Of a DNA stretch of 64,000 bases, positions 47,450-55,880 are shown one piece after another. Each line of letters opens with the position of its first letter. The first letter of the stretch is position 1. A program made the position numbers and the translations under genes. The notes under the pieces are model-generated. The model did not search any database. It was given only the letters and a program-made list of their open reading frames with translations, and was not told where the DNA came from. This DNA comes from Victivallis vadensis (GTDB taxonomy: Bacteria > Verrucomicrobiota > Lentisphaeria > Victivallales > Victivallaceae): NCBI RefSeq assembly GCF_003096415.1, contig NZ_QEKH01000008.1, forward strand, positions 1 to 64,000. The letters are read 5' to 3'.

Positions 47450-49797
47450 CGGAAGTCTCCGGTGCGGGCGAGACTCCAGCTTTCGCCGTTGTCCTTTGAA
47501 ACCAGGATCACCGGTTCGCCGCCGCGCAGCTGCACCATGCCGCCGGCTTCCCACGACTCCCAGTGGCGGACCGGTTTCAGTGTCATTCGCCCGGCGGAGC
47601 CGGAATAAGGCAGCGTCTCCTCCAGCTCCGGGTAGATGAAGCGCATCGTCTCATAATAGTCCGGCGGCCAGAACGACTGCGGCGGCACCGCGAGATAGGT
47701 CAGATAGAGGAAGTTGTTGCGCGGATTGATCGCGACCTTGTGCATCCAGCTGTGGTAGAGCAGCTTGGATGGGGCGACAATAGTGCGGGCCGGTTCCCAC
47801 GGTTGCCCGGGTTTCTTGCGGAACATCACCAGCCGGTTGTTGTAGACGCCGGTGCTGGAGCGGTGGAAACTGTACAGCGTGCCGTCGGTGCCGCAGTTCA
47901 GCGACCCGTAGCTGCACCGCTCCTGCCCCTGTTCGGGGCGGATGAAGCGGACCGGCTCGAACGCCTCCGCCGAATACGGCTGCTTCGACCGGGTGTACAG
48001 CGTCGGATTGTGGTGCCCGTTCACGATCACTTCGATATATCCCTGCGGATCGAAGCTGATCGCGCCCCAGTTGTGGCCGTCCAGCCCGGAACCGGCGGAG
48101 CCGATATAGACCGGTTCGCTTTTCCGTCCGGTTTTCAGGTCGTAAGTCGTGATAAAGGTCGGCACCCCGTTCCGGCTGTCCGCCGGGTTGAAGCGGGAGT
48201 GAAACGGATGATGGTACTGGGAATCGAACCGCATATTCCTCTCCGGCGCATCCGGCCCCGGAAACGACGCGGGCAGCGAACGGCCGTACCGGGTCTTCGC
48301 CAGATTGTCGACCGTCCAGAGTTTTGCGGGATCGGTTTCGCCGGGATGGAGTTTTTTCAACTCCTCAAGAATGGCCCCGCACCACCTGCTGCCCGGCCGG
48401 TATTCAAGCAACCAGCCCCAGATCACGAACAGCTTGTCCGGGGTGGAAAGCACGATGTTGCCGTCGCCGGAGTGATAGTTGCAGCCGATCGCCGCTTCGG
48501 AGATCTCGACCGGTTCCCCCAGCTCCAGCGTGTCACCGTTCCGCTTCGGCAGCAGGAACTTAAGCCCCCGGTAGCCCGCGTCGAAATATCCGTAATCCGA
48601 GAGCAGGATCACCGGCGGGCGGTCCAGCGCCGCCGGATTATTGCCGTCGAGCTTTTCAAAGCCCGCGATCGGCAGCGGCAGCCGGTAGACCCGGAAGGTT
48701 TTAAAGCGGTCGGGCGAAAAGAGCAGCAGCGCGGTGCGGGTGCGCCAGTCGTACCGCCTGCCGGAGCCGTTGAGCGCCTCCACCTGCGCCAGCACATAGG
48801 CGTTGCCGTCGCGGTCGAACCGGATCACCGGCTCGCCGCCCTGTGCCCCCCAGTTGTGGTAAAGCCCGGCCCGGCCCTGTTCCTTCGCCCACTTTTCCAG
48901 ATGGGGCCGCAGCGAAACCGCCCGCCAGTCGCTTCCGTCGAGGTACTGGATCAGTTCTCCCGCCGCGATATACGCCCTGCCCTCCGGTGAAAAACTCACA
49001 TAGCCCGGATTGTAACGAGGATACCACGCATAAAGATCGCGCTCGGCCCGGCTGTGATGGCCGTAGCTGATGAAGCGGTCACCGGTTACGACCGGCCCGT
49101 CCGCCCGGTCCTCCGGCCACGAATGGTTCAGATTCGGGGTGGGACGGTCGGTCAGCCTGACCTGATACAGCTCCGGCTTCGCGGCGGGAATCTCCGCCCT
49201 GCCCGGAACCGGGCTGATTTCCATGAGCCGCACCGCTGCGTAAGGATTGGGGTGGTGTCCGCCGGCTTTGGCAAAGAGATAGACGCCGGAAATCCGATCC
49301 CATCCGGCGGGGCGGTTGATCGGGCGCGCATCGGCGAAATCCAGTTCCAGCTCCTTTTCGCCGGTGAAGTCCAGCGGAATTTCAAAACAGAGGTAGCCGC
49401 GCCCCTTCGCCTCCGGGTTGTCCGACCGGAACGCCAGCGTGATCACATTGTTGCTTTTCAGTGCGGATTCAAGCCGGACCCGGATCGCGCGGCACCCCGT
49501 CCAATCCAGCTTGAGGCCGGTCAGCGCAAGGGTGGGATTGCGGTGCATATCGCGCCAGAACCCCTCCCGGACTCCCCGGTCGAACTCCGCCGGCGATTTG
49601 TGCGGCAACCGCCATTCCCGGCTGGAAAACTCCTGATTGGACCAGAGGTCCTGTTCGGTGAGGTTCTTTTCCGCCATCGCCCGCAGAAGCTCCGGGCTGA
49701 CCGAGCGGAACTCCGCCATATCCAGCTTGAGCTTATCCGGCGCGGCGCCGCAGGAGAAAGCCAGTGCGAGCAGCGCCGGGAACAGTCGTAGTTTCAC
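47446..49797 (-). CDS. Secreted BNR-repeat protein (BNR_4-like beta-propeller)
   Basis: 783-residue protein. I start at the GTG at 49797, with AGGTGA just upstream, because it gives a signal peptide (KLRLFPALLALAFSCGAAP) and begins 5 bases after the prepilin stop. The N-terminal 250 residues form a beta domain. The main part (about 260-740) is a BNR_4-type propeller with PGYVSFSPEGRAYIAAGE, HSGDGNIVLSTPDKLF, GHNWGAISFDPQGYIEV and NGHHNPTLYTR. Similar propellers occur in ulvan-type polysaccharide lyases (PL24/PL25) and in uncharacterised glycan-binding proteins; which applies here is open. It is paralogous to the 969-residue protein upstream. Confidence 0.75.
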   Translation of the reverse strand: MKLRLFPALLALAFSCGAAPDKLKLDMAEFRSVSPELLRAMAEKNLTEQDLWSNQEFSSREWRLPHKSPAEFDRGVREGFWRDMHRNPTLALTGLKLDWTGCRAIRVRLESALKSNNVITLAFRSDNPEAKGRGYLCFEIPLDFTGEKELELDFADARPINRPAGWDRISGVYLFAKAGGHHPNPYAAVRLMEISPVPGRAEIPAAKPELYQVRLTDRPTPNLNHSWPEDRADGPVVTGDRFISYGHHSRAERDLYAWYPRYNPGYVSFSPEGRAYIAAGELIQYLDGSDWRAVSLRPHLEKWAKEQGRAGLYHNWGAQGGEPVIRFDRDGNAYVLAQVEALNGSGRRYDWRTRTALLLFSPDRFKTFRVYRLPLPIAGFEKLDGNNPAALDRPPVILLSDYGYFDAGYRGLKFLLPKRNGDTLELGEPVEISEAAIGCNYHSGDGNIVLSTPDKLFVIWGWLLEYRPGSRWCGAILEELKKLHPGETDPAKLWTVDNLAKTRYGRSLPASFPGPDAPERNMRFDSQYHHPFHSRFNPADSRNGVPTFITTYDLKTGRKSEPVYIGSAGSGLDGHNWGAISFDPQGYIEVIVNGHHNPTLYTRSKQPYSAEAFEPVRFIRPEQGQERCSYGSLNCGTDGTLYSFHRSSTGVYNNRLVMFRKKPGQPWEPARTIVAPSKLLYHSWMHKVAINPRNNFLYLTYLAVPPQSFWPPDYYETMRFIYPELEETLPYSGSAGRMTLKPVRHWESWEAGGMVQLRGGEPVILVSKDNGESWSLARTGDFR

Positions 49798-49802
49798 CGC
49801 CG

Positions 49803-50552
49803 TCACCTGCTGTTGATGTTCCACAGCACGTCCTTGTCGCCGTTGCTGTAGAACTCCCGCACATACGGGTTGATGCCGGTGCCGTAGGAGTGGCGGCTCA
49901 CCTGTACGCCGGTGAATTTCGGCGCGACATGGCCGTCGGCATAGCAGACGTTGCTCGCGAAACTGTGGCGGCCGTCGATAAATCCGAGGTCGTCCGTCGT
50001 AACCTGAAAATTCGACCAGAGCATGAAGAAACCGTCCTCCATCCATTTGGCGGAGTAGGCGTCCGCGAACAGCAGCAGCTTCGACGGGCTGACCGCCCGC
50101 GTCATCTTGCCCCGGCTGCCGGAGGAATCCGTCCGCTGAATCATCCGGTTCATCCCGTAATGGACGTAACGGCCCCCGTTGTAGTTGGCGCCCGGATCGT
50201 CCCAGGCATTCTGCCAGTCCTTGCGCGTCATTTTACGGATTCCGTACTTGTCGTTCGGCATCATCGGGCAGGCGAACACCTTGCCGGAAAGCGAATTGTC
50301 CAGCGCCAGCCGCACCGACCACTGTTTGAGTTTCCCCTGAGCATTCGGAATCTCCTGCGGCATCAGCACGTCGTCGTTGTCGTTGCAGTACATCAGCGTG
50401 GCGCTGCCGACCTGTTTGAGGTTGCTGACGCAGTTTGCCGCCCCCGCCCGCTCCCGCGCCTTGTTCAAGGCAGGCAGCAGCATCGCCGCGAGAATCGCGA
50501 TGATCGCAATCACAACGAGCAGCTCAATTAAGGTAAAGATACATTTTTTCAT
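49803..50552 (-). CDS. H-X9-DG prepilin-like protein (cassette 5)
   Basis: 249-residue pseudopilin-like protein with leader MKKCI before [18 protein letters not shown] and the tail signature H-X9-DG ([12 protein letters not shown]). GGAGG lies 5 bases before the ATG at 50552; a TTG 18 bases upstream is an unlikely alternative. It lies between repeat C and a BNR propeller gene on the same strand. Position and orientation relative to the dispersed repeat are the same as for the prepilin at 28351, so the repeat-prepilin arrangement occurs twice. Confidence 0.9.
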   Translation of the reverse strand: MKKCIFTLIELLVVIAIIAILAAMLLPALNKARERAGAANCVSNLKQVGSATLMYCNDNDDVLMPQEIPNAQGKLKQWSVRLALDNSLSGKVFACPMMPNDKYGIRKMTRKDWQNAWDDPGANYNGGRYVHYGMNRMIQRTDSSGSRGKMTRAVSPSKLLLFADAYSAKWMEDGFFMLWSNFQVTTDDLGFIDGRHSFASNVCYADGHVAPKFTGVQVSRHSYGTGINPYVREFYSNGDKDVLWNINSR

Positions 50553-50618
50553 TTTTCCCTCCGTCATCAATCATGTCTGGTTTGTTGGTCATAAAGGCTA
50601 CGGTTCCAATCTGATGTT

Positions 50619-51180
50619 ATGTTTGCTTACCCGGCCCGATGCCGTCCGAGGTCAACCTTGGAGTGCGGAGCCCGAAGGGCTTGCTCCCGCAGAGCGGGAG
50701 TAAGCTTCAGCTCCGCTTTCAAGTCGCATATATCATATAATGATGCTTATGCTTAATTCGCCTTTCCGTATCGTTACAAGCCACAAACTGGTTGCGCTTT
50801 GAACTGCGGATGGCTCCGGAGGGCCTTTTTCAAGGCCTGCCCGCCTGCGGCGCGCACGATCGCCCGTCCGGACCTCCCCGCTCGCCTCGGAACTCCCGTT
50901 GACTTGCGAAGCACTCCCATTCGCGGCGGGGCTAGCGCCCCTTACTTGTCGGGCTGCGCCCGCCAACCCTTCAACGTTCGCTGCGCTCACTACGCCAGGG
51001 AGGCTTCGCTCACTACGTTCGGCTTCGTCACTATCGTTCCTCGTTACTTGCTGCCGCAAGTAATTCCCTCACATTCGTTCGCGGCGCTTGCCGCGCTTAT
51101 TGTGCGCCGCGTAAAAGCAACTCGGCCTTTACCGGCGCTTGCCACGCTTATTGTGCGCCGCGTAAAGGCGGCTCAGCCTT
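50619..51180 (+). repeat. Dispersed repeat, copy C
   Basis: Fills most of the 644-base gap between the BNR/LamG gene and the prepilin gene. It aligns with copy A from GCCCGATGCCGTCCGA to the GCGGCG...GCGCCGC dyad (51079-51115) and then repeats that dyad in a degraded form (51132-51166). Unlike copy A it has an extra hairpin insertion (GCTCCCGC/GCGGGAG, about 50680-50700) inside the first module. A one-base difference from copy A (CGCGGGCGG against CGCGGCGG) breaks any shared reading frame. Confidence 0.8.
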
Positions 51181-51196
51181 TATACCCCCTCGCCTA

Positions 51197-54106
51197 CTAT
51201 TTCAAATCCTTTCCGACAGTCAGCTTCCACTGTTTCGCATCGGGATCGAAAGTGAGCAGCGTCAGTTCCGCCGCCGGGCCGACGTACATCTTGCACTTGT
51301 TCCCCTCCGGGAGGCCGATATCGCTTTTGCCGCCCCGGTACGCTTTCTCCTCATCCGGGTACTGGAAGATATCGAACCAATACTGATCGAGCATCAATTG
51401 CTTCATCGACGAGTGCGAGTAAAATCCGAGCGTGATTCCGCCCGTCGCCGGATTGTAGATCGCCTTGTGCCCCCAGACCTTGTACATGTACCGGTACGGC
51501 GTGACCAGCACCTCCTCGCCCTGCCACGGTTGGCCCGCCGGTTTTACATAGAGGCCGAGGTGGTTGTTGTACACGTCGGTGGTGCTGCGGTGAATGGTGT
51601 ACAGCGTGTCGTTTTTGTCGCAGTTCAGCGTCGCATAGGACAGAAACGGCGTCGATTTGCCGGGCTTCACATATTCCGGGGCGCTCCACGGGCCGTAGGG
51701 ATTGTCCGGCTCCAGACTGTGGGTGTAAGCGACCGGATTGTGGTGGCCGTTCGCAATCACATGCAGGATGCCGCGGCTGTCCGCCGTGATCGCCGGCCAG
51801 TTGTGGCCGTCGTCGTGCGCTCCGCCGGAGAGCAGATAGCGCGGTTCGCCGAGCCTGCCGGTTTTCAAATCGTATTCGATGATGAAAGTCGGCGTGCCGT
51901 TTTTGCTGTATTCGGTGAAGGTCTTGCCGCTGCGCTGCTGCTGATAGCTCAGTTTCAGGCCGGGATGATCGGGTGGAATCGGCGGTATGACCGTCTGTTT
52001 CGCGCCTTTCACATCCTGCATCGCGATCGCGTTGACCGAAGCGACGCCGAAGACGATGAACACCTTGTCGCCGCGGGTAATCGCCAGATTGCCGCCGCCG
52101 GAGTGCTGATCCGGGGAGATCGCGAATTCGGCGTACTTGACCGGCTTGCCGAGGTCGAGGGAACCGTCGGCCTTTTTGGAAGGAGTCAGCAGATACCCGG
52201 CCGGATCTGCGTCCCGGAAGTAGCTGTAATCGCCGAGCAGGATCACCGGCGGGCGCTTCAGGCAGTCCCGGTTATGCCCGTCGAGCTTTTCAAACGTCGC
52301 GAGCCGCCCCGGCAGCCGGTGGACCTCGAAGCTCCTCATCCGGTCGCGGGAATGCAGCAGCAGCGTGGTCCGGGTGTGCCAGTCGACATTTTTACCGTCG
52401 GCGTCGAGTTTTTCGACCGGTACCAGCAAATAGAAGTCGCCGTCGTTATCGTAGCGGATCGCCTTTTCGCCGAGCGACTGGCCCCAGCTGAGCTGCAATC
52501 CCGGCCAACCCTGCTCCTTCGCCCACTGTTTCAGGATGGGAACCAGATCGGTGTATTGCCATTTGCCGTCTTCGCCCCGGAACTGAACCAGATCGCCGGA
52601 GTGGATATAGCCCCTGCCGTCCGGCCCGTAGCTGACGAAGCCGGGCAGGAAGTCCGGGCAGTAGTCGAAAAGCGCCCGCTCGGCAGCCTGATAATACTGG
52701 TGGGCGTAGGGGGCGTGCACCGGCTGCTCCCCCCGGGTTTCGGGATAGGGATGATTCAAATAGGCGCGCTGATATTCGCGCTTGTTCATTTTAAAGACAA
52801 AGCCGTCGGCGTCTTTCTCCTGCCGGATTTCCCCCGGAAACTCCGCGCTGTTATCCGGTTCCGCCGATGGACGCAACTCTTTGAGCGTCAGATCGGTCGC
52901 CGGATGGGGCTGCGCACCGGCAACTTTCGTGAAGAACCACGCGCCGTCCACCTTGTCCCAGCCCGCCGGCTCCCCGACCGTTTCAAATTTGTCGCGGCTG
53001 ACCGTGATCGTCTTTTCCCCGGTGAAGTTGACCGCGAACGGGAAACGGTAAAAGTCCCGGTACGGAGTCTGTTTTGAATCGGCGGAAAAAGCGAGCCAGA
53101 CCGTTTCTCCGGTCGCCTCCTTCGAGGTGAGTTTCAGCGAAACCGCCGGCTGTCTGCTCCAATCCGCCGGAACCTGCGCCGCATGCAGCGTCGGATACAT
53201 CGGGTGGCGGTTCCAGCGCAACCCTCCGGCCTCCGGGCGGGCGCCGGTCGCCAGCTCCCGCATCGTTTTCGCCTCGATCCGCTTGCCCGGATCGTTGCCG
53301 AACCGGCTTTTCGCGGACCACATCTCTCCCTCCGGCATGGAGTCGAGCAGCTCCACCGGAGCGGTCAGCCATGCGCCGGGCGCGGAAAAATTCATCACTT
53401 CGGCCGGAGTGAACTTCCTCTCCCACGGATAAAGCTGTTCGCGCACCCGGCGCTGCCAGTTTTCCGGCAGCTTTGAATCATAGATGACCGGATCCTGCAA
53501 AAACAGGTCGCCCGCTTCTCCCGCCTTGCCGCCGCCGAGGGTCAGCGGACTCGACCCGGAACGCAGCGCATCCGGCGGCACCTCCGAGCACACCTCCTGT
53601 CCGTCAATGAAAAGCTTGCCGTAGCTGGCCCCGTCAAGCTCCATCGCGACATGGTGAAGCCTGCCGCCCTGCAGCCGGACCGAACTTCTGCCGACGAAGT
53701 TTTCCTTGCCGTCGGACTTCTTCCAGGTCATGCCGTAGAGCAGATATTCGCCGTTGCCGGCGGGGGCCGCAAAGAACTGCCACTGGTTGTTCTTGCCGCG
53801 CCGCCGGGCGATGTGGCAAAAGACCGCCTTTTCCGGCAGCCTGACCCACGCCTCGAAAGCGACGGTTTCCGGGTTGCCCGGATAGGGAAGCTCGATCCGC
53901 GCGTCAGGCCCCTTCAGCAGGAAGCCGCAGCCGCCGTCCAACCCCTCCGCGGCCTCGACCTTGCCGGTGACCAGTCCCCGGCGTCCGTCGGAACCGGTCA
54001 CGGTCCCCTCCCGCATCGTCTCCGGCCGGACGCCCACCGGCGCCGCCGCACATGTCGCCGCCAGCAACCCGGCGCCGATCCATCCTGTCATCTTCCGGTG
54101 ATTCAT
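51197..54106 (-). CDS. Secreted protein: LamG-like domain plus BNR_4 propeller
   Basis: 969-residue protein with a signal peptide (KMTGWIGAGLLAATCAAAPVG). Residues 50-220 look like a concanavalin/LamG jelly-roll (VAFEAWVRLPEK, RLHHVAMELDG, KLFIDGQEV, LTLGGGKAG), probably binding carbohydrate. A beta linker follows. The C-terminal half (about 450-950) is a BNR_4-type propeller paralogous to the protein at 47446 (PGFVSYGPDGRGYIHSGD, HSGGGNLAITRGDKVF, NGHHNPVAYTH). It could be a polysaccharide lyase of the ulvan-lyase-like propeller type or a binding protein. AGGAG lies 7 bases before the ATG. The upstream gap carries an operator shared with the regulator at 54170. Confidence 0.75.
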   Translation of the reverse strand: MNHRKMTGWIGAGLLAATCAAAPVGVRPETMREGTVTGSDGRRGLVTGKVEAAEGLDGGCGFLLKGPDARIELPYPGNPETVAFEAWVRLPEKAVFCHIARRRGKNNQWQFFAAPAGNGEYLLYGMTWKKSDGKENFVGRSSVRLQGGRLHHVAMELDGASYGKLFIDGQEVCSEVPPDALRSGSSPLTLGGGKAGEAGDLFLQDPVIYDSKLPENWQRRVREQLYPWERKFTPAEVMNFSAPGAWLTAPVELLDSMPEGEMWSAKSRFGNDPGKRIEAKTMRELATGARPEAGGLRWNRHPMYPTLHAAQVPADWSRQPAVSLKLTSKEATGETVWLAFSADSKQTPYRDFYRFPFAVNFTGEKTITVSRDKFETVGEPAGWDKVDGAWFFTKVAGAQPHPATDLTLKELRPSAEPDNSAEFPGEIRQEKDADGFVFKMNKREYQRAYLNHPYPETRGEQPVHAPYAHQYYQAAERALFDYCPDFLPGFVSYGPDGRGYIHSGDLVQFRGEDGKWQYTDLVPILKQWAKEQGWPGLQLSWGQSLGEKAIRYDNDGDFYLLVPVEKLDADGKNVDWHTRTTLLLHSRDRMRSFEVHRLPGRLATFEKLDGHNRDCLKRPPVILLGDYSYFRDADPAGYLLTPSKKADGSLDLGKPVKYAEFAISPDQHSGGGNLAITRGDKVFIVFGVASVNAIAMQDVKGAKQTVIPPIPPDHPGLKLSYQQQRSGKTFTEYSKNGTPTFIIEYDLKTGRLGEPRYLLSGGAHDDGHNWPAITADSRGILHVIANGHHNPVAYTHSLEPDNPYGPWSAPEYVKPGKSTPFLSYATLNCDKNDTLYTIHRSTTDVYNNHLGLYVKPAGQPWQGEEVLVTPYRYMYKVWGHKAIYNPATGGITLGFYSHSSMKQLMLDQYWFDIFQYPDEEKAYRGGKSDIGLPEGNKCKMYVGPAAELTLLTFDPDAKQWKLTVGKDLK

Positions 54107-54124
54107 TTCAAGCTCCTGTATTTC

Positions 54125-54137
54125 ATACCTGTATTAT
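54125..54137. promoter_or_regulatory. GntR-type operator upstream of the BNR/LamG gene
   Basis: ATACCTGTATTAT here is identical to the site at 55256-55268 upstream of the regulator gene. Its core ATAC-CT-GTAT is a dyad like known GntR gluconate-repressor sites (ATACTTGTAT). It sits 19 bases before the BNR/LamG start codon. Confidence 0.62.
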
Positions 54138-54169
54138 TCGTATCGCGGAACGTTCTCTTTTCCAATGCG

Positions 54170-55243
54170 TCAGTTACTGAATTCGAGGGTGGCCGGGTAG
54201 CGCCGTTTCAGGACCGGGACGGCGTTTCTCCTGATGATTTTTTCAGAAAGATACCGGATCGCATCCTCCGCCATCTGCGCCAGCGGCATTTTCACGTAGC
54301 CGAACGGGAAACCGCAGAAGTTGCGCATCTCCCCGATATCGTCGAAGCTGATCACGGCCATATCTTCCGGGATCCGGATATTCAACTGATGAGCCGCCGC
54401 CGCGAACGGCAGGAAATGGGCGCCGAACGGAATATAGACCGCATCCGGCCGGTGCGACTTCAGATATTCGGTGATCACCGCCGTATATTCCGCGTCGGGC
54501 CGGTCCTGCACCAGACTGCAGAACAGCTCCGGCTCCGGGAAACTGCGATCGACCGCTTTCAGGTAGCCGCCGATACGCGCGACGCTGCTGCTGGTGCCGT
54601 CATTGGGAGTGATCAGCGCGATTTTCCGGCAACCGCGTTCCCGCAGGCTGCGGACCGCCCGGAGTGACTCCTCATAATAATCGACGTAAACCGACGCAAG
54701 ATCGGGATGATGGGAAATGCGGTTGAACAAAATCACCTCAATCCCCTGCCGCGCGATCGCTTCAAGCTCGGCGTTTTCATCGGTATTCAGCGCCAGCAGC
54801 CCTTTCCAGTGGTTCGGCTTCAACAGCGCGGCGGAAATTTCACTGACCAGCGAAAGCTTCACCCGGCATTGCGGAGCGGTCGCCGCCGCCGCCTGATAGA
54901 TTTTGGTGTAATACCAGCTGACGTTGAAATTCATCTCGGTCAGGTTGATTGCGACATCGTTCAACTCCTGCGCGGGCGAAAAAGCCGGATCGGCGGGGTC
55001 GCAGACAAAAGAGCCGAGGCCGTTCTTCTTGACGATCAGGCCGTCCTTTTCCAGCTTCGCCAGCGCGGTGCGCACCGAAACCCGGCTGATGCAGTACCGT
55101 TCGCAAAGCTCCGGTTCGGACAGAATCCGGCTTCTGGGCGGCAACTGGCCGCTGCGGATCGCCTGCCGGATTTCATTCAGCATCCTGTCGTAGACCGCTT
55201 TTTTCCGGACCGGTTTATGGACCAATTCATCAAGCATATTCAT
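54170..55243 (-). CDS. GntR/LacI-hybrid transcriptional regulator
   Basis: 357-residue regulator with a GntR winged helix (YDRMLNEIRQAIRSGQLPP, SEPELCERYCISRVSVRTAL, LEKDGLIVKKNGLGSFV; about 15-85) and a LacI-type ligand domain (SLRERGCRKIALITPNDG near 185, MAVISFDDIGEMRN near 300). Operator-like ATACCTGTATTAT copies lie before this gene and before the BNR/LamG gene that follows, so it should control itself and cassette 5 together. The ligand is presumably a sugar from the cassette's substrate. The ATG at 55243 is preceded by CCGGAG. Confidence 0.9.
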   Translation of the reverse strand: MNMLDELVHKPVRKKAVYDRMLNEIRQAIRSGQLPPRSRILSEPELCERYCISRVSVRTALAKLEKDGLIVKKNGLGSFVCDPADPAFSPAQELNDVAINLTEMNFNVSWYYTKIYQAAAATAPQCRVKLSLVSEISAALLKPNHWKGLLALNTDENAELEAIARQGIEVILFNRISHHPDLASVYVDYYEESLRAVRSLRERGCRKIALITPNDGTSSSVARIGGYLKAVDRSFPEPELFCSLVQDRPDAEYTAVITEYLKSHRPDAVYIPFGAHFLPFAAAAHQLNIRIPEDMAVISFDDIGEMRNFCGFPFGYVKMPLAQMAEDAIRYLSEKIIRRNAVPVLKRRYPATLEFSN

Positions 55244-55254
55244 CTCCGGTGTTT

Positions 55255-55269
55255 AATACCTGTATTATA
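55255..55269. promoter_or_regulatory. GntR-type operator over the -10 of the regulator gene
   Basis: AATACCTGTATT (core dyad AATAC-CT-GTATT) lies 12-24 bases before the regulator ATG. On the minus strand a TATAAT hexamer (plus 55264-55269) overlaps it, so binding would block its own promoter. Confidence 0.6.
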
Positions 55270-55335
55270 ATTATGACAAAGAAAGTTGAAAAAAGCAAAT
55301 CTTTTTTGAAAAAAATTTCGATATTTGTGAACAAA

Positions 55336-55380
55336 CAAAAAAGGAAGAAGGCGGGGGCAAGGGGGGCCCGTTCTTCTTCC
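55336..55380 (-). terminator. Rho-independent terminator of the 55401 gene
   Basis: On the minus strand GGAAGAAG (plus 55373-55380) pairs perfectly with CTTCTTCC (plus 55343-55350), with an inner GC-rich loop, followed by TTTTTTG. It lies 20 bases past the stop at 55401. Confidence 0.85.
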
Positions 55381-55400
55381 TCACAGGGAAAAGGCGTTTT

Positions 55401-55859
55401 TTATTCGGCCGGATCGTACTTTGCGATCCCGACCAGCCGGTAACCTTTGGAGTGTTTGTTGAGTACGAACCGGACCGGCTGTTCTCCGTTCAGCCTGCCG
55501 GTGATGTAGAAGCGGGACGGAACATGTTCGACGGCGATGTATTTCACATCGGTCACCGAAAGTTTCCGGCCATGCTCCCGGAGCAGTTCGAGGCTGGATT
55601 TGACGGGGTCCTGTCCCTCCATGCACCGGATGGCCTCGCGTTCTTTCCGGGTCAGGCCGAAAAAGCGTTCCAGCGTGCCGGTACGGTTTTTATCATAGGC
55701 CTCCGCAATTGCGTCGAACGCCTGCTTCAGTTCCGCCTGCTCGGCGGCGGAAGCCTCCACCTCCGTCGGAATGTTATCCGGCGTTTTCTTCACATTGACG
55801 GCCCACACCATCGCCAGGCCGCCGATCACCAGTGCCGCAATCAATACCGCTTTTTTCAT
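55401..55859 (-). CDS. Small membrane-anchored protein of unknown function
   Basis: 152-residue protein with an uncleaved-looking N-terminal anchor (KKAVLIAALVIGGLAMVWAV) and a soluble domain of about 125 residues. The first part of that domain is helical and acidic (AEQAELKQAFDAIAEAYDKN), followed by a mixed alpha/beta region ending in VRFVLNKHSKGYRLVGIAKYD. No family is recognised. It lies 21 bases after the prepilin at 55881 on the same strand and ahead of a strong terminator, so it is probably the last gene of that unit and may be a periplasmic partner of the pseudopilin. Confidence 0.65.
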   Translation of the reverse strand: MKKAVLIAALVIGGLAMVWAVNVKKTPDNIPTEVEASAAEQAELKQAFDAIAEAYDKNRTGTLERFFGLTRKEREAIRCMEGQDPVKSSLELLREHGRKLSVTDVKYIAVEHVPSRFYITGRLNGEQPVRFVLNKHSKGYRLVGIAKYDPAE

Positions 55860-55880
55860 TGCCGTTCCTCCCGATTGCCA

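Noticed and set aside
45854-47608. 584-codon open frame starting in the right arm of the inverted repeat
   Set aside because: It is antisense to the GPH transporter, and its start lies in repeat DNA that also opens a mirrored frame in the left arm.
29239-51059. Similar minus-strand open frames in repeats A, B and C (shared ITRNDSDEAERRERS-like start)
   Set aside because: They are alike only because the DNA is repeated. A one-base difference between copies A and C (29399-29420 against 50919-50939) shifts the frame, and the products diverge after it, so there is no sign of protein-level selection.
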